Source of the DNA: IGN2 sp964639955
GTDB taxonomy: Bacteria; Bacteroidota; Ignavibacteria; Ignavibacteriales; Ignavibacteriaceae
Assembly (NCBI GenBank): GCA_964639955.1
Contig: CAZXGJ010000101.1
Coordinates: 1-6,854, forward strand
Reading direction: 5' to 3'
DNA: 6,854 nt
The notes beneath the pieces are model-generated. The model saw only the letters and a program-made list of their open reading frames with translations. It was not told where the DNA came from and searched no databases. The position numbers were made by a program, and so were the translations under genes. Below are positions 1 through 4,902 of this stretch, one piece after another (the first letter of the stretch is position 1; each line of letters opens with the position of its first letter).

Positions 1-1326
1 GCACAAACTGCAAGATCATTAATGAATTTTAAGATAGGAGGAGATCGCTTTCCAAGAGAACTGATACGTGCACTTGGAATTTTAAAGAAAGCTGCTGCAC
101 TCACGAATAAAGAGCTTGGAACTTTGCCAGCAGATAAAGCTGATCTGATTGTAAAAGCTGCAGATGAAGTGATTGAAGGAAAACTTGACGAGCATTTTCC
201 CTTGGTAGTCTGGCAAACAGGAAGCGGAACACAAACCAATATGAATGCAAATGAAGTTATTTCAAACCGTGCTATTGAAATTGCCGGCGGGGAAATGGGA
301 AGTAAGAAGCCAATTCATCCAAATGATGATGTGAACAAAGCACAATCTTCTAACGATACATTTCCAACTGCAATGCATATTGCTGCAGTTGAAGAAATTC
401 ATCGCAGACTTATTCCGATGGTTACAAAATTGCGTGATGCACTTCAGAAAAAAGCTGATGAATATAAAAACATCATTAAGATTGGAAGAACACATTTAAT
501 GGATGCAGTTCCCTTAACGCTGGGACAGGAATTTGGCGGTTATGCTCAGCAATTGACGAATGGTTTGGAAAGAATTAATGCTGCACTACCTAGACTTTAT
601 GAATTGGCACTTGGTGGTACTGCAGTTGGAACAGGATTGAACACTCATCCGCAGTTTGCTGTTAAATCTGCTGAACACATAGCAAAAATTACTAAGCTTC
701 CTTTCGTAACTGCCAGAAATAAATTTGAAGCACTTGCAACTCACGATGCATTGGTTGAGTTCAGTGGTGTGTTGAAAACTCTTGCAGCTTCTTTGATGAA
801 GATCGCAAATGACATTAGATTTCTTGGTTCCGGTCCACGCTGCGGTTTAGGTGAACTTCATCTTCCTGAAAATGAACCGGGTTCTTCAATTATGCCGGGT
901 AAAGTGAATCCAACGCAAAGTGAAGCAATGACAATGGTTTGTGCTCAGGTTTTTGGTAATGATGTTGCAGTGAATGTTGGCGGTGCAACCGGACATTTTG
1001 AGCTGAACGTTTTCAAACCTGTTATCATCTTTAATGTTCTAAATTCAATCAGATTAATTTCTGATGCGTGTGAAAGCTTTACAGATAATTGTGTTGTCGG
1101 AATCGAAGCAAATGTCGGCAATATCAAAAAGCATCTTGAAAATTCTCTGATGCTGGTTACTGCATTGAATCCTCATATCGGATATGATAACGCTGCAAAA
1201 GTTGCAAAGAAAGCTCACGCAGAAAACAAGACATTGAAAGAAGCAGTAGTTGAGCTTGGTTTGCTCACTCCGGAAAAGTTTGACGAAGTTGTGAGACCGG
1301 AAAAGATGATCGGACCAAAAGCGTAA
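1..1326 (+). CDS. fumC: Class II fumarate hydratase (fumarase C), 5'-truncated by window edge
   Basis: Fumarase C interconverts fumarate and L-malate in the cytoplasmic TCA cycle, without an iron-sulfur cluster, as a homotetramer. The frame is open from base 1. The seven codons before the first visible ATG (position 22) encode AQTARSL, part of the conserved GAQTxRSxxNF stretch of class II fumarases, so that ATG is internal and about 20 N-terminal residues lie outside the window. Visible family signatures, numbering from base 1, are GSGTQTNMNANEV near residue 73, HPNDDVNKAQSSNDTFPTA near 106, GRTHLMDA with the catalytic-type His at 165, and the superfamily signature GSSIMPGKVNP at 294-304, whose serine loop carries the catalytic base. 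The 441 visible residues fit a full length near 460. The family could be confused with aspartase or argininosuccinate lyase, but NPTQSEAMTMVCAQV and the overall pattern favour fumarase. The C-terminus is intact, ending in TAA at 1324-1326. Confidence 0.96.
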   Translation, partial: AQTARSLMNFKIGGDRFPRELIRALGILKKAAALTNKELGTLPADKADLIVKAADEVIEGKLDEHFPLVVWQTGSGTQTNMNANEVISNRAIEIAGGEMGSKKPIHPNDDVNKAQSSNDTFPTAMHIAAVEEIHRRLIPMVTKLRDALQKKADEYKNIIKIGRTHLMDAVPLTLGQEFGGYAQQLTNGLERINAALPRLYELALGGTAVGTGLNTHPQFAVKSAEHIAKITKLPFVTARNKFEALATHDALVEFSGVLKTLAASLMKIANDIRFLGSGPRCGLGELHLPENEPGSSIMPGKVNPTQSEAMTMVCAQVFGNDVAVNVGGATGHFELNVFKPVIIFNVLNSIRLISDACESFTDNCVVGIEANVGNIKKHLENSLMLVTALNPHIGYDNAAKVAKKAHAENKTLKEAVVELGLLTPEKFDEVVRPEKMIGPKA

Positions 1327-1333
1327 ATTTTAA

Positions 1334-1364
1334 CAAACCCAATTTCTTAAAGGAATTGGGTTTG
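1334..1364 (+). terminator. Strong hairpin after fumC, probable terminator without a clear T-run
   Basis: CAAACCCAATT (1334-1344) is the exact reverse complement of AATTGGGTTTG (1354-1364). The stem continues inward with one T-G wobble and two more pairs, giving about 14 pairs around a three-base TAA loop. It starts 7 bases after the fumC stop codon, the expected place for a terminator. It is followed by GCATTCG and not by a T-run, so it may stabilise the mRNA 3' end, or work with Rho, instead of being a textbook intrinsic terminator. Confidence 0.7.
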
Positions 1365-1390
1365 CATTCGACAAAATACAAACGTACAGT

Positions 1391-2401
1391 ATGTCAAAAT
1401 CAAAATCAGAAGAAATTAAAAAAGGCGAGATAATAATCTATAAATCCAAGGACGGTCCAAAATTAGAGGTACGTCTTGAAGAAGAAACGATTTGGTTGAC
1501 TCAAAATCAGATCGCATCATTATTTGATGTAAAAAAAGCAGCTATTTCAAAGCATTTAAAAAATATTTTTAACTCAGGCGAGTTAAAAGAAAAGGCAACT
1601 GTTTCCAAAATGGAAACAGTTCAAATAGAGGGTGATAGAAGAATTACCAGAGATCTTACTTATTATAACCTCGATATGATTATTTCAGTAGGTTATCGTG
1701 TAAATTCACAACGAGCAACTCAATTCCGTATCTGGGCAACTAAAACACTTAGTACGCATCTTGTAAAAGGCTATACATTAAATGAAAAGCGGTTACTTTC
1801 CCTCAGGAAAAATTTCAATGAATTAACCAAAACAATTGAATACCTGAAAGAAAAATCAAAACACGAAATGCTTGCAGGGCAGGAACAGGAAATTTTATCT
1901 CTCCTTTCTGATTATTCTAAATCATTATCTCTTTTAGTGCAATTTGATAAAGATAAGTTAGCTCTTAAGAAGAAAGAAAAAGAAAAGTATGAAATCAATT
2001 ACAAAGATGCTGCCTCAGTAATAAAAAAAATAAAAGAAGACCTGACTGTAAAAAAAGAAGCATTTCAATTGTTCGGACAAGAAAACGGAAATCAGTTCAA
2101 AGCCATTTTGAAAAATATTTACCAGACATTTGGAGGAATTGATTTGTATCCGTCACTGGAAGAGAAGGCAGCTCATCTGCTCTATTTTATCATTAAAGAC
2201 CATCCGTTTAATGACGGCAACAAACGCATCGGATCCTTTTTGTTTATCTATTATCTTGATAGAAATAATTTTTTGTATAAAAAATCTGGTGAAAAGAAAA
2301 TTAACGACAATGCTTTAACAGCACTTGCATTACTGATTGCTATCAGCGATCCAAATGAAAAAGATAAAATGATTAAAATTATTACAAATCTGATTTTTTA
2401 G
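1391..2401 (+). CDS. RhuM-family protein with C-terminal Fic/Doc domain
   Basis: This 336-residue protein joins two modules. Residues about 10-135 form the RhuM (virulence RhuM family) region. It includes a helix-turn-helix-like segment WLTQNQIASLFDVKKAAISKHL at 35-56 and the family hallmarks YYNLDMIISVGYRVNS (91-106) and FRIWATKTL (112-120). A charged, probably helical linker covers about 130-200. A Fic/Doc fold follows, with the active-site motif HPFNDGNKRIG at 271-281: His271, Asp275, Gly276, Asn277, Lys278 and Arg279 are all present. Fic proteins move nucleotide or phosphate groups onto protein targets. A Lys after GN is the Doc-like variant, whereas AMP-transferring Fic enzymes usually have Gly there. 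The N-terminal half suggests DNA binding or autoregulation, which is inference. No small antitoxin gene is adjacent. The gene starts 64 bases after fumC, has no obvious Shine-Dalgarno sequence, and looks more AT-rich than fumC, consistent with an accessory gene. The target is unknown. Confidence 0.9.
   Translation: MSKSKSEEIKKGEIIIYKSKDGPKLEVRLEEETIWLTQNQIASLFDVKKAAISKHLKNIFNSGELKEKATVSKMETVQIEGDRRITRDLTYYNLDMIISVGYRVNSQRATQFRIWATKTLSTHLVKGYTLNEKRLLSLRKNFNELTKTIEYLKEKSKHEMLAGQEQEILSLLSDYSKSLSLLVQFDKDKLALKKKEKEKYEINYKDAASVIKKIKEDLTVKKEAFQLFGQENGNQFKAILKNIYQTFGGIDLYPSLEEKAAHLLYFIIKDHPFNDGNKRIGSFLFIYYLDRNNFLYKKSGEKKINDNALTALALLIAISDPNEKDKMIKIITNLIF
1597..1621. repeat. Perfect 11-bp inverted repeat inside the RhuM-Fic gene
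   Basis: AACTGTTTCCA (1597-1607) and TGGAAACAGTT (1611-1621) are exact reverse complements around an AAA loop. It lies within codons for about residues 69-77 of the RhuM domain. It could form an mRNA hairpin or a symmetric protein-binding site, but selection on the encoded residues may explain it. Confidence 0.6.
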
Positions 2402-2418
2402 TAAGCTTAAACATAATT

Positions 2419-2496
2419 TGTCATTGCGAGTCCCGATGAAATCGGGACGAAGCAATCTCACAACTAAGTCTGAAGATTGCTTTGTCCGCAATGACA
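2419..2496. repeat. Nested palindromic intergenic repeat (REP/MITE-like)
   Basis: The element has three nested inverted repeats. The outer arms TGTCATTGCG (2419-2428) and CGCAATGACA (2487-2496) are perfect complements. Inside lies a hairpin TCCCGAT/ATCGGGA (2431-2437 and 2441-2447, loop GAA). Beside it is a second one, AAGCAATCT/AGATTGCTT (2450-2458 and 2474-2482). Folded, it makes a three-way junction or cruciform. It begins 17 bases after the RhuM-Fic stop and ends 14 bases before the next gene. From memory, repeats with the TCATTGCGAG core are widespread in Bacteroidota-like and related genomes as multi-copy non-coding elements; only one copy is visible here. It may also act as a transcript-end structure for the upstream gene. 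Confidence 0.8.
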
Positions 2497-2510
2497 TTCT
2501 AAGAAAAATT

Positions 2511-3218
2511 ATGAATTGGAACGGAACCGTATCACTGCTGATTGCCTGTCTTGAGTTTCTTCTTCTTTTCAACCTTCTAATATTTGCTGAGAAGAACAAA
2601 CTCAACAAAATTGCAATCACAATGGTTGCACTTCTTGCAGCGTATCAAACGATGGAATTCCTGATGTGTCAGGTGGAATTACAAAGTTCATTCTTTCCGT
2701 ACTTTGCTTTTATAATAATTTCGTTTCTTCCTCCTTTAAATCTTTCTCTTACTCTTGGTCTTACTCATACTCTAAAATCTCCGGTGTACTTAATATTTAT
2801 TCCGGCGATATTATTTTCAGTTTACTACACATTTGTCACCCCTGAATTTGCAGTAACAAGCTGCACGGTTATTTACGCAACTTATCATTATCCGCTCGGT
2901 GATTTGTTCGGATTTTTTTATTACCTGCCAATTCTGATATCAATAATTTTGCTTGCGTTGTTTGTGAGAAAAGAAAGTGATAAAAAGAAAAAATTAGTTG
3001 GAAAAGTTTTGTTATTCGGTGCGGTATTTATCAGCATTCCTCCATTACTTGGTTTCAGCCTTATGTTTGCAGGGTCGTATGCCGCTATTTCCGCAGTTGA
3101 AAGTGTGATGTGCAAGTTTGCATTTGTATATTCACTCTGTTTAGCCTTTGTTTGTATTTACAATTCTCCATTTAAAGATGAACGAAACTATCTTAAATAT
3201 TTATCTGGTTATAAATAA
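2511..3218 (+). CDS. Polytopic membrane protein, about seven transmembrane helices, function unknown
   Basis: This is a 235-residue, strongly hydrophobic protein. Probable membrane segments are near residues 6-25, 34-54, 61-84, 91-111, 128-153, 163-184 and 190-214, with charged loops such as RKESDKKKKLVGK (about 152-164) and a charged tail FKDERNYLKYLSGYK. The arrangement recalls the seven-helix N-terminal sensor region of some membrane histidine kinases (for example FLPPLNLSLTLGL in the third segment). No kinase, PAS or cyclase domain follows, so that likeness is only a hint. I chose the ATG at 2511. The frame stays open upstream to a TTG at 2418, with another in-frame ATG at 2436, but all of that upstream stretch lies in the palindromic repeat and encodes nothing membrane-like. 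The Shine-Dalgarno signal is weak (AAGAAAAATT before ATG). The stop is TAA at 3216-3218. Confidence 0.75.
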   Translation: MNWNGTVSLLIACLEFLLLFNLLIFAEKNKLNKIAITMVALLAAYQTMEFLMCQVELQSSFFPYFAFIIISFLPPLNLSLTLGLTHTLKSPVYLIFIPAILFSVYYTFVTPEFAVTSCTVIYATYHYPLGDLFGFFYYLPILISIILLALFVRKESDKKKKLVGKVLLFGAVFISIPPLLGFSLMFAGSYAAISAVESVMCKFAFVYSLCLAFVCIYNSPFKDERNYLKYLSGYK

Positions 3219-3426
3219 TTTATAAATAGCATCAGATTATTTTGAAAAAACATCTTACACAATCGTAAAAATTTCTGCTTGTGGTCGAAATAATTTCTTA
3301 TTTTTTTTGAATTGATTTTTTAGGGAAAATTCAACTACGTATTAGCATAATTTTTGCAATATAAAAATTAGTATCCCTCTTTACGTAAGCTTAAATTAGC
3401 GCTAAATAACCATTGGCATTTTATGA

Positions 3427-3432
3427 AGGGAG
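3427..3432 (+). promoter_or_regulatory. Shine-Dalgarno site of the lipoprotein gene
   Basis: AGGGAG sits 6 bases before the ATG at 3439 and fixes that start. It is the clearest ribosome-binding site in the window. The 220-base gap in front of it (3219-3438) is very AT-rich and presumably holds the promoter, but I could not pick out a convincing -33/-7 or -35/-10 pair. Confidence 0.7.
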
Positions 3433-3438
3433 AAGATA

Positions 3439-4698
3439 ATGAAGCGGGTAATTGTAGGTTTTCTTGTAATTATTATAAGCCTTTTAATTAAATCCTGTGA
3501 CACAGCAGACCCCCCAGATAATAAATCATTAACACTTAAACTTGAGGATGTTTCCTGCACTGAAGCGTGGATAGAATTAACCTCTACAAATCTCCAACTC
3601 CCAACAACCGTAACAATAAAACAGAACAGCCAAACTCAACTTACAATTAACTTAGTTAAATCTGACACTTTACTTTACATTGACTCTCTTTTACCGAATG
3701 TAACTTATAATTATCAGGCATCCGGTATCGGGAATCAGGTATCTAGCAATGTGTTGAACGTAACCACGCTGAATACAACTAGCCACGACTTTACCTGGCA
3801 GACCTGGACATTTGGTGAACATAGCCATAGCAGACTAAATGATGTAACTATTATAAATGAGAACAATATCTGGGCTGTAGGTGAGATTTATATGAATGAC
3901 TCGCTTGGGCAGCCGGATCCCAAACGATACAATGCAGCGATTTGGAATGGAATTAATTGGGATATTATACGAATACCTTACAATTACCAGGGTACTGATT
4001 TTTTTCATCCAATTCAATCAGTTTTTGCTTTTGGACCGAATGATATCTGGTTTTGTGGAAATGGAGTAATTCATTGGGATGGAAGTAGTTTTACTCCGAT
4101 AGTAATCCCAACGAATGTTTGGGGCCCTTATCAAATGAATAAACTCTGGGGCAGCAGCAGTAATGATTTATATGTTGTAGGAAATAATGGAAATATTGCC
4201 TGGTACAACGGCAGCCAGTGGAATAGAATAGAAAGCGGAACTGAGTTGAATATAGGGGATATTTGGGGAATAGCTGATGGTAATGAAGGTTATAATAAAT
4301 ATCTGGCTGCTGATAATGAGATGTTAAAAATTGATTCAAACAATAATTTATCAAGAATTGATGCGGAAGCAGGGATGTTTATTATTTCAGTCTGGGGCAT
4401 CTCGGACAAATTGATATACACAGCAGGAGGTGGTGTGGTTTTGTATAAAAATTACCAATGGGAAAAAATAGACAGACCCGACGTAAATAATATTTATAGA
4501 ATCAGAGGACAAAATTATAATGACGTATTTGGGATTAGTTCCCTGCATTCAATTTTACATTTTAATGGTTATAGTTGGCAATCAGTAAATATTCCTACAA
4601 CAAATGTTCTTTTGAAATTAGACGTTGAGGGGAATTTAATAGCTGGAGGAGGAAGACAGGAAGACAATGCAGTAATAATAGTTATAAGAAGAAACTAA
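3439..4698 (+). CDS. Exported lipoprotein with Ig/Fn3-like domain and probable beta-propeller
   Basis: This is a 419-residue protein. MKRVIVGFLVIIISLLIKSC is a lipoprotein signal peptide with the lipidated cysteine at residue 20. The -2 position is Lys, which is not the classical lipobox but is tolerated in some Bacteroidota-like lineages. Residues about 28-112 look like one fibronectin-III or Ig-like beta sandwich (conserved feel at LKLEDVSCTEAWIELT and LLPNVTYNYQA). From about 125 to the end come six or so blades marked by repeated NxIW/VG...WNGxxW patterns: W145 (NNIWAVG), W204 (NDIWFCG), Y245 (NDLYVVG), W276 (GDIWGIA), W319 (SVWGIS) and F364 (NDVFGIS). These often pair with WDG, YNG, FNG or YKNYQW strands. 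This supports a beta-propeller anchored in the outer membrane or periplasm. No catalytic residues are recognisable. A ligand-binding or adhesive role is inference. Such proteins are sometimes labelled glucosyltransferase by automation, for which I see no support. Confidence 0.85.
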   Translation: MKRVIVGFLVIIISLLIKSCDTADPPDNKSLTLKLEDVSCTEAWIELTSTNLQLPTTVTIKQNSQTQLTINLVKSDTLLYIDSLLPNVTYNYQASGIGNQVSSNVLNVTTLNTTSHDFTWQTWTFGEHSHSRLNDVTIINENNIWAVGEIYMNDSLGQPDPKRYNAAIWNGINWDIIRIPYNYQGTDFFHPIQSVFAFGPNDIWFCGNGVIHWDGSSFTPIVIPTNVWGPYQMNKLWGSSSNDLYVVGNNGNIAWYNGSQWNRIESGTELNIGDIWGIADGNEGYNKYLAADNEMLKIDSNNNLSRIDAEAGMFIISVWGISDKLIYTAGGGVVLYKNYQWEKIDRPDVNNIYRIRGQNYNDVFGISSLHSILHFNGYSWQSVNIPTTNVLLKLDVEGNLIAGGGRQEDNAVIIVIRRN

Positions 4699-4746
4699 TT
4701 TTCTAATAAATAATTTGGAGGGTAAAACCAGACTAAAATAAAATCC

Positions 4747-4787
4747 CATCCTAGCGTTTACGCCACCAGGATGAGTAGGATGTAAAC
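4747..4787 (+). ncRNA. 5' part of a candidate structured leader RNA with competing pairings
   Basis: CATCCTA (4747-4753) pairs exactly with TAGGATG (4776-4782). A second copy of AGGATG (4768-4773) offers an alternative partner. GTTTAC (4756-4761) can pair with GTAAAC (4782-4787), but this crosses or competes with the first helix. GTAAAC also has a better partner downstream at 4840-4849. Several short segments with two possible partners are typical of switching leaders. I do not recognise a known riboswitch consensus here. Confidence 0.4.
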
Positions 4788-4849
4788 AAATTTGGTAAGA
4801 CATTAGCTCAACAGCTTGGTAAGCTGTAAAGTGCTATTTTTTGTTTACA
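4781..4849 (+). ncRNA. Long-range 10-bp helix enclosing the terminator-like hairpin
   Basis: TGTAAACAAA (4781-4790) is the exact reverse complement of TTTGTTTACA (4840-4849). The helix would enclose the hairpin at 4804-4836 and use three bases of its T-run, so it could interfere with termination. It abuts the next helix at 4849. It is part of the same candidate leader RNA of the protease gene. Confidence 0.45.
4804..4842 (+). terminator. Intrinsic-terminator-like hairpin with T-run before the protease gene
   Basis: ACAGCTT (4811-4817) pairs with AAGCTGT (4821-4827) around a GGT loop. An outer stem TAGC/GCTA (4804-4807 and 4833-4836) closes the structure, and six T residues (4837-4842) follow directly. 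It lies about 105 bases after the lipoprotein stop codon and 60 bases before the protease start. It could end lipoprotein transcription, or attenuate the protease gene if a promoter lies upstream in the gap. Confidence 0.5.
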
Positions 4850-4896
4850 CCTCAAAATAATAAAACTAAATTTATCATTAAAACAAATTTTGAGGT
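4849..4896 (+). promoter_or_regulatory. Hairpin sequestering the Shine-Dalgarno site of the protease gene
   Basis: ACCTCAAAAT (4849-4858) is the exact reverse complement of ATTTTGAGGT (4887-4896), separated by 28 AT-rich bases. The right arm contains GAGG (4892-4895), the only plausible Shine-Dalgarno sequence for the ATG at 4903, so the folded form would block ribosome binding. This suggests translational control, a reading from pairing alone. Confidence 0.5.
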
Positions 4897-4902
4897 AAAA
4901 AA

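Noticed and set aside
262..495. Minus-strand open frames opposite fumC, the lipoprotein and the protease (for example 262-495, 4091-4354, 5524-5712)
   Set aside because: They have low-complexity or Cys/Tyr-rich compositions, no recognisable domains and no ribosome-binding sites, and they lie opposite well-supported genes.
1361..1390. TTTGCA and TACAGT as a promoter for the RhuM-Fic gene
   Set aside because: The -10-like box touches the ATG, so the transcript would start inside the gene. The left box also overlaps the fumC hairpin.
1616..1633. TVQIEG at residues 76-81 of the RhuM-Fic protein as a Fic inhibitory motif ([S/T]xxxE[G/N])
   Set aside because: The pattern is loose and lies in a conserved RhuM segment almost 200 residues before the Fic motif. 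A chance match is plausible without a structure.
3209..3225. AT-only inverted repeat across the stop codon of the membrane protein gene, as terminator
   Set aside because: It has only A-T pairs, an almost absent loop and no T-run, so it would not form a stable terminator.
2401..3395. 11-bp direct repeat GTAAGCTTAAA at 2401-2411 and 3385-3395 flanking the membrane protein gene, as target-site duplication
   Set aside because: A few exact 11-mer pairs are expected by chance in 6.8 kb of AT-rich DNA, and no transposase lies between them.
3396..3405. Perfect 10-bp palindrome TTAGCGCTAA upstream of the lipoprotein gene, as an operator
   Set aside because: Several 10-bp palindromes are expected by chance in a window of this length, and there is no second copy to support an operator.
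4716..4728. GGAGGGTAAAACC as a ribosome-binding site for a small gene in the gap
   Set aside because: No start codon follows at a suitable distance and no open frame of useful length exists there.
4792..4836. tRNA-like D-arm look (TTAGCTCAACAGCTTGGTAAGCTG) and the 8-bp direct repeat TTGGTAAG at 4792-4799 and 4816-4823
   Set aside because: There is no acceptor stem, anticodon arm or T-arm (no GGTTCGAATCC-like stretch), so it is not a tRNA. The segment is better explained as a hairpin with a T-run.
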